From Tillandsia leiboldiana (lineage: Eukaryota; Streptophyta; Magnoliopsida; Poales; Bromeliaceae), in assembly GCA_029204045.2 (NCBI GenBank), contig JAQNDB010000273.1:25001-89000 (forward strand): DNA of 64,000 bases. Reading direction: 5' to 3'. How positions within the stretch are numbered: position 1 is the first letter of the stretch; the number at the start of each line of letters is the position of its first letter. The notes beneath the pieces were generated by a model that did no database searches, was not told the origin of the DNA, and was given only the letters and a program-made list of their open reading frames with translations. Made by a program: the position numbers and the translations under genes. This document shows, one piece after another, positions 1-9,790 of the stretch.

Positions 1-255
1 GCACGTGGGGCGCGGCGTGGGCGCGTTGACCCGAGGCTCCCGGTGTGGACGCCACGTGTCGTCGCGGGGTTCGGCCACGTGGCGCATGGCTGTTGGCCCA
101 AACAGCTGTTTGCTGTTTGGGTGTACACGTGGCGGCCTGGGGATTTTCCGGGCGTGAACAGTAACGGGCCGGGCCCGTTACTGTAGCAGCCCGGAAGTAC
201 CGGGCGCCCGAAACTTTGGGCCAAAAGCCCAAAAGGTGGATTTTCGGGCTGGGCC

Positions 256-264
256 TATAAATAG
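256..264 (+). promoter_or_regulatory. TATA box of LTR A1
   Basis: TATAAATAG sits after a GC-rich U3 stretch rich in ACGTGGC words. The same TATA and context occur in A3 (20147) and A2 (minus strand, 7401), so it is a conserved LTR promoter element. Transcription would start about 30 bases downstream. Confidence 0.6.
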
Positions 265-3114
265 CTGGCTTGCTTGGGCTTTTTGCCCCCTTTCCCGAGC
301 TCCCCTGCCCATAGCCCCTTTAGCAAAGTTGGAGATCTTCATCTTGCGCATCTTCTGGCAGAGGCCCGGATTTTTTGGAAGCCGCGGCGTCGACGACTTC
401 GGCATCGGAACGCAGTGTGGCGATCTTTCATCGGAGGCCCGTTATCGTCGCAGTTCGATCTGAGATGTCCACAGAGCTACTCCGTCAGTATTTTTGGACG
501 ATTTTTGCGGCGTTGGAATCACGAGAGGTACGTCTTCGACTTTCGTGTTGATCATCTTGCTGGATTCAGAGTTTATGACATGGTTTTCGAGGCATTTCTA
601 AGCCGCTGTTTTCTGGTGGAGTTTTTGGACAGCGGCCCCTTGCCGGAATTTTATCTCCTCAACTGGACATCGGATCGAGACGAGCCTATACACTTTTTGG
701 ATCTACTCGTCGCGAGGATTATCATCGTATTTTTTTTGGGATTTTTATGAGGCTTGCCCGAAGGTTTACTGTTTCCCCTCTTACTGTGCAGAGTTTTACA
801 GTTGTGTGGTTGTGAGTGTTTGCGCACCTGTACTGTAGAATTTGTAACTCGGCCTACGGGGCTCGGATTTGGACGTGCAGAGTACCGTTTCGAAGATATC
901 GACGCGAGGATCGCTGTAATATTTTTATTGGATTTTTCTGGCCATTTTCAGCAGGTGAAAAAGGGACATCTTTGGGACTGAAATTCTGTGTATGTTTTTA
1001 TGGACAGTTTTGGACTTGATGTGTATTTGTGGACTTTGTGTTGTACCCAGGAGAGTTACGAGTGTTGCTGGATCTTTTGGAGTAGGAGATTTGGATTTCC
1101 TGGTATTTTCAGCTGTACGACCCTGGACAGTTGTGCACCTTCAGGTGGGTGGCTTGCTTTCAAGATCTATGGACTGTGCTCTAATTCTATTGATATAGAA
1201 CCATGCATGATAGTGATTGGACTTGGGTAGCATGCTAGAGTATAGGAATTGTTGATCCTTGTTTTATCTGTCGATCTTGTGATCTCTTGCTTCCTACTAT
1301 CATGTTGAATATTTATTATGTTGGAACCTGACCTAGCACCCCCGTCATATGTTGCATGTGTAACCAGACCAGTAGAAAACCCTCACTTGGGCTAGGGTTA
1401 TTTATGTTTAGACATCCACACTTTATGTCGCATTCCTGGACTTAGTGTTATCCTCGCCCGGGTAGTGGGCCAAGCGGTCAGGACTTCTCTTTAGTGTGGG
1501 ATGCTTTTGCACTCGTGCTTGGGAGCAGAGTGGAGTCTGGTAGATGTGGTGGTTCGCTTGTCTGTATCGGGAACCGTTTGGGGTAAACGGTGGACCCGAG
1601 AGATCTTGTTTTCCCCTGTTTGGGTCGTCGCCACTGTGTTAGTGGCAGTAGTGTACTAGTGTTAGCCGGACCTAGAACCCAGAACCCTCTTCGACATACA
1701 CATGATTTTAGTCTACCAATGTTTTCTTCCAAACATCGAAGGGCCGCTGGAGTCTGTTCTTGTTTGATTGGACAAAGGCATCAGCCCTTCGGGGTTTGGG
1801 TAAAACACTTGTTTTCTAACTGTTTTTCTAAAAAGAACTAAAATCATTAAATATGGATTTCTTCCAGATCAAATTAGTTTTCAATAACAAATGTCACCTT
1901 TTTCCTGTAAATCTCCCCACTCGAAAGGATTCGAGTGGTCTGGGTTCTAGGGGCCGTTCCTCTGTCGGGACGAAAGCCACGGGGGCCGAGCCTGGAACCT
2001 GTTCTTGTTTGATAGGGTTGTAGGGGTAGGTCTCCCGGGACTTTCGGGCCCTGTTGGTGTCTTCTGCGAGTTGTACTGTGATTATTGCTTTCCCGAACTA
2101 TAAGGGATCGGGAACTTCGATAGTCGGAGCCTAGAGTCTGTTCTTGTTTGATAGGGTTCTTAGCACCGGTCTATCGGGTTTCCGAACCCTTATGGTGTCG
2201 GTCTTTCTGGAGAGTTTAGTGTTCTGTTGTGGGAGCCGTCTGGTGAACGGTGGCCCCAGCTGTGTGACTTCCAGCTTGTGGTTGAGAGTTGGTGTTGTTG
2301 GTCGATCTTGTTGATCGTGGTTTGGACTTTAGCCTGCATGAGCCATATTTGAGCTCGACAGAGATACGCGGATACTTTCCTCGGTGGGGTCGCTCCCCTC
2401 GAGAGCCACTCCGGAGTTGGGCCTGTTACTTGCTATCGCGACTTGTCGACGCCGTCCCTCTGACTGGACCAGTTAGCGGCAGTCACGGACACCCTACGGT
2501 AGACCCGTCCTGTTGAGGATGTGTGGCAGTAGGTGGGCGCAGGTTTGACTGGACCCTTTGAGGCAGTCAGTTTAGATTTGGTGAGTTTACTGTGTGTGTT
2601 AGTAGATGCATCATGTTTCATCTGTTCCTTTTCTTGAGCATCTAGATAGAGGCATAGTAGCTGTAGAGTTACTTTTCCAGCCCTTTCATTTCAGTTTTAT
2701 ATTGTTACTTTATGCCTCTAGTAGACTTAGTGGGCAGTCCGTTGGGCTTGTTGGCGGCACCCACTGAGAACTACTTGGGACGTAGTTCTCACACCCGTCG
2801 TGGTGTATTTTCCCACAGGGACTTCTACTCCTGTTCCTGCTGCTCCTGTTGCTGCTTCTTCTGATCGTGGTGAGGGAGTCGCGAGCTAGATCCCTACCAG
2901 TCGTCGTCCAGAGAGTAGATGTACCCTTTTTATTTTGAGAGTTTCTTGTTGAGAGACCTTGTAGTGAGGTATAGAGTTGTACTTTTCCTTCTGAGTTGAG
3001 TGACTTGTACTTTGGTGAGGACTTTGTACTAATTTATTTTATTTCTAGTGGTTTATTTTCAGCTCTGATATCTGGATAGTTTAGTATCTATCTTTTGCAG
3101 GTTTGACGCTTCGT

Positions 3115-3136
3115 CTATACGGGGTTCACCGTATGG
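3115..3136 (+). other. LTR-terminal stem-loop, A1 copy
   Basis: ATACGG (3117-3122) pairs with CCGTAT (3129-3134) around a 6-base loop, and the stem extends by a T-G wobble and a C-G pair. GGCGGATCTGTTGGCG follows and then the LTR end. A3 has the same stem at 26837-26860 with compensating base changes. Confidence 0.6.
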
Positions 3137-3540
3137 GCGGCGGATCTGTTGGCGAGCCCGGGTCGCAGTTTCGACGCCGGGGCGTGACATCCTGCCTCGA
3201 GATCTATCTACTCGGCCGTCCTCTCACCTCGACCAGCCGCTGAAAATCCAGCAGCACCCGCAGAAGACACTGCAAAACAAAGGAGAAGACAAAGAGGAAA
3301 GGAAAATGGGGGTGAGAACTACTAGCAAACCAGTAGCCTCCCCTAGTGGGTAAAGCCTCAAACTCCGACGTGCCCACTAGGTCTACCAGAGGCAAAAAGG
3401 GAAAGAAAAGTGGTAAGTAACAAAACTGCTGAAAAAGAAAACTACCACTACTATGCCTCTAAATGCATCAGTAACCAAACTGTCCCGGTAACCCAATCTA
3501 TCCACCAGTAAAAACTGGTACTGCCTGCTGTCGCCCTCAT

Positions 3541-3728
3541 CATCGGGCAAATAAAGCCGCGCCGATGTGATGGCAAAACTCAATCACTGTCTAACCCCCA
3601 CGCTCTAGAGGGGAACTCCCCAACGCTCTAGAGGGGAACTCTACCTGACCCCGACACTCCGGAGGGGAACTCGAGGGGAGCGACCCACACGAGGAAAGCA
3701 TCACCGGGCATATAAAGCCGCGCCGGTG
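3541..3728 (-). repeat. Duplicated CAYCGG/CCGRTG hairpin region in A2
   Basis: Two tandem segments each carry a perfect 6-bp hairpin: CATCGG/CCGATG at 3541-3567 and CACCGG/CCGGTG at 3702-3728. Between and around them are repeated CTCTAGAGGGGAACTC words (3602-3800). Three more copies of the hairpin lie in A3 at 22009-22194. Confidence 0.65.
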
Positions 3729-4056
3729 TGATAACAAACTCAAGCACTGTCAGACCCCCACGCTCTAGAGGGGAACTCCCCAACGCTCTAGAGGGGAACT
3801 CGATATCTCACTATAGCAGGACTGGATCACGACTCTGATCAAAGTGGGAAAACCCATCCACTAAAAGGAAACCCGATCCCCAATCTGATGCATAAGTACA
3901 CATACGGTCAACCGCCCAATATCCGCAGTTGCCGCAATACCCACTGTCAACAATCAAGCCCAACAATCGACACTCGGTCAACCGCCCAATATCCGCGGTC
4001 ACCGAAATAACCCACCATCACTGTGACGCCCCAGTTCCCCCTAAAGGGGGGAAGAA

Positions 4057-4233
4057 TGTGACACCCCCGGAATTTGGATTAGTCCTCTATATAAATGATA
4101 TAATAGGACTAAATCTCTAACCCGGCTATAGCATTTTGGATGGTAGCAAGATACAAGAGGAACATGAGAGTTAAGCGTGCTAGAGCTAGAGTAGTTCTAG
4201 GATGGGTGACCCCATGGGAAGTGGGGCGTCACA
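4057..4233 (+). repeat. Cassandra-like LTR copy 1 with 5S-derived segment
   Basis: 177 bp. Positions 4168-4220 resemble plant 5S rRNA from the A box (GTTAAGCGTGCT) to the C box (GGATGGGTGACC). The primer site TGGTATCAGAGCC follows at 4236-4248. Confidence 0.85.
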
Positions 4234-4455
4234 GTTGGTATCAGAGCCATTCACCAGCCGGAAATGAGAGATGAGTCTCGGCTGAGCCAGGGTTATATAG
4301 CGGGTAGAGCGAGGCTCCCCGGCTAATGACCGTTGTGAGCGGAGTGCAGCTCCTCACAAGGTCGGCTAAGGCTAGCGAGACGAGTCTCACATCGCCTGGT
4401 GCTTGTGAGTGTGCTTGAGCCTGACGTGGACGTCAGGGCTTAAAGGGGGGAAGAA

Positions 4456-4632
4456 TGTGACACCCCCGGAATTTGGATTAGTCCTCTATATAAATGATAT
4501 AATAGGACTAAATCTCTAACCCGGCTATAGCATTTTGGATGGTAGCAAGATCCAAGAGGAACATGAGAGTTAAGCCTGCTAGAGCTAGAGTAGTTCTAGG
4601 ATGGGTGACCCCCTGGGATGTGGGACGTCACA
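4456..4632 (+). repeat. Cassandra-like LTR copy 2
   Basis: 177 bp with the 5S-like promoter segment intact apart from a GCCTGC change in the A box. It ends ACGTCACA, and TGGTATCAGAGAC follows. Confidence 0.85.
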
Positions 4633-4854
4633 GTTGGTATCAGAGACATTCACCAGCCGGAAATGTGAGATGAGTCTCGGCTGAGCCAGGGTTATATAGC
4701 GGGTAGAGCGAGGCTCCCCGGCTAATGACCGTTGTGAGTGGAGTGCAGCTCCTCACAAGGTCGGCTAAGGCTAGCGAGACGAGTCTCACATCGCCTGGTG
4801 CTTGTGAGTGTGCTTGAGCCTGACGTGGACGTCAGGGCTTAAAGGGGGGAAGAA

Positions 4855-5031
4855 TGTAACACCCCCGGAATTTGGATTAGTCCTCTATATAAATGATATA
4901 ATAGGACTAAATCTCTAACCCAGCTATAGCATTTTGGATGGTAGCAAAATCCAAGAAGAACATGAGAGTTAAGCGTGCTAGAGCTAGAGTAGTTCTAGGA
5001 TGGGTGACCCCCTGGGAAGTGGGGCGTCACA
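4855..5031 (+). repeat. Cassandra-like LTR copy 3
   Basis: 177 bp, starts TGTAACACC. The 5S-like A and C boxes are present, and primer site TGGTATCAGAGCC follows. Confidence 0.85.
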
Positions 5032-5253
5032 GTTGGTATCAGAGCCATTCACCAGCCGCAAATGTGAGATGAGTCTCGGCTGAGCCAGGGTTATATAGCG
5101 GGTAGAGCGAGGCTCCCCGGCTAATGACCGTTGTGAGCGGAGTGCAGCTCCTCACAAGGTCGGCTAAGGCTAGCGAGACGAGTCTCACATCGCCTGGTGC
5201 TTGTGAGTGTGCTTGAGCCTGACGTGGACGTCAGGGCTTAAAGGGGGGAAGAA

Positions 5254-5430
5254 TGTGACACCCCCGGAATTTGGATTAGTCCTCTATATAAATGATATAA
5301 TAGGACTAAATCTCTAACACGGCTATAGCATTTTGGATGGTAGCAAAATCCAAGAGGAACATGAGAGTTAAGCGTGCTAGAGCTAGAGTAGTTCTAGGAT
5401 GGGTGACCCCCTGGGAAGTGGGGCGTCACA
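5254..5430 (+). repeat. Cassandra-like LTR copy 4
   Basis: 177 bp. The interior after it (5431-5529) has lost the primer site and about 123 bp, joining GTAGG directly to the GTCGGCTAAGG part of the interior. Confidence 0.85.
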
Positions 5431-5529
5431 GTAGGTCGGCTAAGGCTAGCGAGACGAGTCTCACATCGCCTGGTGCTTGTGAGTGTGCTTGAGCCTGACG
5501 TGGACGTCAGGGCTTAAAGGGGGGAAGAA

Positions 5530-5706
5530 TGTGACACCCCCGGAATTTGGATTAGTCCTCTATATAAATGATATAATAGGACTAAATCTCTAACCCGGCT
5601 ATAGCATTTTGGATGGTAGCAAGATCCAAGAGGAACATGAGAGTTAAGCGTGCTAGAGCTAGAGGAGTTCTAGGATGGGTGACCCCCTGGGAAGTGGGGC
5701 GTCACA
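5530..5706 (+). repeat. Cassandra-like LTR copy 5, right end of array
   Basis: 177 bp ending GCGTCACA at 5706, directly followed by the target duplication ATCAC and the interrupted A2 sequence. Confidence 0.85.
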
Positions 5707-5711
5707 ATCAC

Positions 5712-7370
5712 AATCATGTCCCTCATCCGACATCCGGTCAACCGCCTACTATCCGCGGTAGCTGCAATAATCCCCAATCCAAAATCGGATAAAATAATCT
5801 GTATCCGGTCAACTGCCTACTATCCGCGGTAGCTGCAATAACCCCCAATCCAAAATCAGGTAAAATAATCTGTATCCGGTCAACCGCCTACTATCCGCGG
5901 TAGCCGCAATAACCCCTAATCCATAATCAAATACCACCTGTCCCCGACCCCAAGGTCCCGGCTACACTATCCCGTACCCCTGCTCAAACCCGAGCAACAA
6001 GAACCACCTGACTAAAGAATAAGGAGAAAGAAGCAAGCATGGTTTCTCCTAAGTCAAGTTCCAATATAATAGTGTAGCAACAAATAGTGGCCTATCTAGA
6101 TGACCATACAAGCATGCATATGTCCTCAAGAAAGATAAAAGAAAAGGTGACCAATAGTGGTTCCACATGTGTATCAATTAATTGCTCCGCATGGATATAA
6201 CCATCATGCTAAAATCATTATCCAACCACACATGTCTATAATCCACTAATTACCCTCACATAAATCATCCACCTATGTATGTCCAAAAGATCCTCAAGTG
6301 GTACCCTCCCACAAGACATTTCATATTATCCCAATATGATAGTAAATTCCACATGCAAGGTTAAGTGCTAATATTATCTCCATGTAAACATGTATAAGTC
6401 CCAACCACTATCAGATTCCCACAATAGCATTTTCCATAAGATAGGCTCACAATTATTTTAGTTTAAGCATGCATGTCCATTAGGTGATCATTCAATATGT
6501 CCAATATGGAGATTCTCTCTAATACACATAGTGAGCAAGTCGGAAATTAAGGTATGCAACAACCACCTACCTCGATCGCCAAGCACGGATCCAAATGCGC
6601 CAACACTCCAAGGAAACCTCGGTACACCGCAAAGCTGCAAAAGTAACCCACACGAGGCACAATTAATCCACTAATCCTCAAATTACTGTTGTCCATAAAA
6701 CCATCCAGAAAAAGGCTTAATTTCACCTGCGAGAAGACCTCAGAAAATTCCATAAAAATAACCATCGCGATCCTCGCGACGAGCCGATCGAAACGAGTAC
6801 TCGCACGTCCAGATCCGACACCTGTAGGCCAAGGAACAAATGAAACATCGCCGCAAGCCAAAATTCCTCACTACAAATATCCTGCAGCAAACACTAAGGA
6901 AGATGCGAAAATATCACCTTTGCGCAGTCCTTCAAAAATTCCACAAAAATCACGGTTGCGTTCCTCGCGTCGAGTAGATAAAAATAGAGTACTTATACGC
7001 CTTAATCCGATAATCGTAGGCCAAGATATAAATTCGACAAGCCCGTGCTGTCCAAAAAGCCACCACAGAAAATAGGGTAAAAAGGTGCCTCGGGAACCGT
7101 GCCAAAAAACACAAAACTAAGCAACGCAATCAACACGAAAATCGAAGGCCTACCTCTCAAGAACATGCTGCCGAAAAATAGTCCAAAAATTCCAACCGGG
7201 TGATCCAGGGTGCCTCGCGCACTGAACTGCGACGAAAGAAGCCAAAACCGAAGAAGCGTCGCAGAAAACGCCGATGTCGCGGCCTCCAAAAATTCTGAGA
7301 ATCCATCAAAGGGTGGAGGAGAGAGAGAGGAAGAACTTCTCAGAAGAAACCCCCCAGAAAAAAGGCTTCC
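5712..7370 (-). other. Non-coding A2 LTR body
   Basis: Three copies of a GCGGNAGCYGCAATA / GGTCAACCGCC repeat unit lie at 5725-5935 and are also present in A3 at 21570-21910. The rest is AT-rich LTR body matching A3 at 20700-21560 in reverse. No gene is seen. Confidence 0.7.
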
Positions 7371-7400
7371 ATCAGCCCAAAAATGAAGGTCTTCTGGGCC

Positions 7401-7408
7401 TATTTATA
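7401..7408 (-). promoter_or_regulatory. TATA box of LTR A2
   Basis: TATAAATA reads on the minus strand inside the palindrome GGGCCTATTTATAGGCCC. It sits at the same place in the LTR as the TATA boxes of A1 and A3. Confidence 0.6.
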
Positions 7409-8097
7409 GGCCCAGCAAAATAATTCAAGAAATGACAATTGGGTCCCCACAATCGGGCGCCCGGAATGATTCGGGCGCACACAGTGCGCCCGAATCCGCC
7501 CAAATCCGACCGTTGATCAGCGCCCAGATCAACCAGATTGCGCCACTGGCCCCCGAACAGGCAACAGCCAAGATGGCCAACCGCCATGTGATGACCTGGA
7601 TCTCCGCAGAGCTGTTGCAGTGCGTTGGGTGGCTTCTGGAGGCCTACGGGGTGCGTTGGAGGTGTTTGTGCACAAATTGGACACAAGTGTTGGACTTCGG
7701 GCTTAAAATGAATCACGTGAGTGATCGGAGGACCCCGTTGGATGTTTAGAAGTAGTCTCGCGCGAAGCGGATATTAAAAATGGACTCAGCGCGAAGTTTG
7801 GACCAAGGAACACCTTTTCGGATGCCTTCGGCAATTTTTAGAGTTAGAATTTGGCAAATCGGACACCGGATTTGGATTCAGTTTGCGAAAACGGTGAAAA
7901 TGGACTACCTACTTGTATTTTTCGGAGTCCGGATGCAAAAGCGCATTTTTTGAGCCTCGGGGTAGAATGTAATGTACCAGATTTATGGTATATAAATAAT
8001 ATAAATAAAAATGGTATGAAATACTATTTTTATTGGATTCGGAGAAAAGTGCTAAATTATGGTTTATTCAAAATAGGGGAGAGTGTAGTACATCGAT

Positions 8098-8530
8098 TTC
8101 CGCGAAAATGCGAAATTCAGCAAAAATACTTGTAACGCATTTCAAATGTAATTACAAGTGAGTTGGAAGCATTTCGAATCGATGCAAAAGTTATCGAGTC
8201 GAAAAGTGAGTTGGAGTTGAGAATTTGAAGCTTCAATTGTGAAGCTTAGGTCATTGTTTGGCGATTTCCGCAAAAAGTGCGAAATTCAGCAAAAAAACTT
8301 GTAACACATTCCAAATGTAATTACAAGTGAGTTGGAAGCATTTCGAATCGATACAAAAGCCATCGAGTCGAAAAGTGAGTTGTAGTTGGAAATCGAAGCT
8401 TCAAGCTTGTAAAAGGTAGACCCACGTTTGCCGAATTCGCAAAATGGCGAAATACAGCGAGAAGACTTGTAACATGTTTTAAATATGATTACAGTTGAGT
8501 TCGGTGCGTTTCGGGCTGACGCGAAGGGCA
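8098..8530 (+). repeat. Three tandem ~168-bp subrepeats in the LARD LTR
   Basis: Each unit runs GCGAAATWCAGC, ACTTGTAAC, TTACAAGTGAGTTGGAAGC, and ATCGAGTCGAAAAGTGA. Units begin near 8098, 8263 and 8434. The same block recurs in the 3' LTR near 15034-15466. Confidence 0.75.
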
Positions 8531-8596
8531 TCGGGTCGAAAAGTGACTTGAACCACGAGGACTTAGCAAATTCTGGAATTTCTGAAATTTGTGATC

Positions 8597-9060
8597 ATGA
8601 AGCCTTTTCGGGGCTCTCTTTCGAGGGCTTAGAGTGGCCGAAATATTTAAAAGAAATCGTGGGATGTCTCACAAACGTTTTCTGATTAAAAGGGATGAAA
8701 ATCCTAGGTGAGCGATTAAGGAAAAAATGGAGAATGAAGCGAAGAAAAATGCTTCGTGAATTCTGAAACTGCAGTTTTTGACAGTGCAGTTGATCGCGAA
8801 GCCTTTTCGGGACTCTCTTTGGAGGGCTTAGAGTGGCCCAAAAATTTAAAAGAAATCGTGGAGTGTCTCACAAAAGTTTTCTGATTAAAAGGGGGGAAAA
8901 CCTTGGTGAGCAATTAAGGAAAAATTGGAGAACGAAGAGAAGAAAAATGCTTCGTGAATTCTGAAACTGCAGTTTTTGACAGTGCAGTTGATCGCGAAGC
9001 TTTTTCGGGGCCCTCTTTCGAGGGCTTAGAGTAGTCCAAAAATTTAAACAAAATTGTGAA
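8597..9060 (+). repeat. Three tandem ~199-bp subrepeats in the LARD LTR
   Basis: Each unit begins GAAGCYTTTTCGGG and includes GAGGGCTTAGAGT, a TTTAAA word and ATGCTTCGTGAATTCTGAAA. Starts are near 8599, 8797 and 8996. It is repeated in the 3' LTR near 15536-16010. Confidence 0.75.
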
Positions 9061-9506
9061 AAGTTTAATAAAAATTTGTAGATTAAAGACGGGAAGAAAA
9101 ATTACGATTTTGATTTCCCAGTTGGCGGCAAAACGCGGAGAAAGAGGGCTACCCGAATTTCCTTTCTGCAGGAAAATGCTGCAGAAATTGAGGGCAGTTT
9201 TGGATTTTTTTTTGAAATTGGGGGACAAATGAGTAAATTCATCCCCCCAACCACCACCTGCAGAGATTAAATGCTCTCTCCCTCTCCCACTTGAACCCTC
9301 ACTCTCTCTCTCTCTCTCTCTCTCTCCCTCTCTCTGTTTGAGCATGAAACGAAAGAAGAAGGAGAAGAAGAAAAAGAAGAAAGAAGAGAAAGAAGAAAGG
9401 AGAAGAAGAGAAGAAGAAGAAGATGGCTAACTCTCTCTCTCCCTCTCCCTCTCAGTTTTTTTTTGTTATGGTGCTGTTCTCTCTCTCTCTCTCACTCTAA
9501 CCTCTG

Positions 9507-9790
9507 CTAGCAGCAGCAGCTTGTGCTGCTGCTGCCAGCAGGGCCTGCAACAGCAGCTCTAACTGCTGCTGCCAGCAATGCCACCAGCAGCAGCAGCTTG
9601 AGCTGCTGCTGCTGGCTGGGCCACCAGCAGCTGCTGCTGCTGGTTGAGCCACCAGCAGCAGCAGCTCGAGCTGCTGCTGGTGGGGCTAGCAGCAGCAGCT
9701 CTAGCTGCTGCTGCCAGCAATGCCAGCAGCAGCAGCATGGGCTGCTGCTGCTAGGGCCTGCAGCAGCAGCATTGGCTGCTGCTGCTAGGG
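9507..9790 (+). repeat. CAG/CTG inverted-repeat cluster
   Basis: CAGCAGCAGC blocks alternate with GCTGCTGCTG blocks, so the DNA can fold into a row of hairpins. All frames stay open and give Leu/Ala/Ser/Cys runs that are not proteins. Upstream lie a CT tract (9301-9333) and a GA-rich tract (9350-9425). The 3' LTR copy (16440-16695) lacks about 28 bp. Confidence 0.8.

Larger units (their letters stand above)
1..3189 (+). mobile_element. LTR A1, gypsy family A, 5' end outside window
   Basis: Right-hand part of a long Ty3/gypsy LTR. Its 3' end is the GGGGCGTGACA terminus shared with the other gypsy LTRs here. The following bases TCCTG (3190-3194) should be the TSD, but the partner copy would lie before the window. 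Its GC-rich start, TATA region and end match A3 at 19900-22500 and 26562-26911. It interrupts the minus-strand LTR A2, which resumes at 3190. No coding sequence is seen; open frames at 236-1230 are chance. It is either a solo LTR or the 3' LTR of an element to the left. Confidence 0.8.
4022..5706 (+). mobile_element. Tandem Cassandra-like TRIM array
   Basis: Five 177-bp direct repeats start at 4057, 4456, 4855, 5254 and 5530. The first four are spaced exactly 399 bp apart and the last by 276. Each starts TGTRACACCCCC and ends CGTCACA. Three of the spacers begin GTTGGTATCAGAGMC, matching an iMet-tRNA primer site, and all end in a purine tract TTAAAGGGGGGAAGAA. The order is therefore LTR-PBS-interior-PPT-LTR, repeated. 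Each LTR carries the promoter half of 5S rRNA, the hallmark of Cassandra TRIMs. The array is flanked by ATCAC (4017-4021 and 5707-5711), so it inserted into A2 as one unit or grew there by unequal exchange. Its left end is a remnant, an 11-base LTR start joined to the polypurine end. It encodes no protein. Confidence 0.88.
3190..7586 (-). mobile_element. LTR A2, family A, left segment
   Basis: This is the reverse complement of the family-A LTR. The TATA box is at 7401-7408, the splice-like and repeat-rich middle lies at 3200-6000, and it is cut at 3190 by the end of A1. It continues at 26917-27574 beyond the inserted A3, and both edges of that gap carry CGCCA (7582-7586 and 26912-26916). A Cassandra-like array sits inside at 4022-5706. 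The LTR's own 3' end lies left of A1, outside the window. No coding capacity was recognised. Confidence 0.8.

Noticed and set aside
4168..4220. Functional 5S rRNA gene
   Set aside because: Only the A-box to C-box half is present, inside a TRIM LTR. The 5' half of 5S rRNA is missing.
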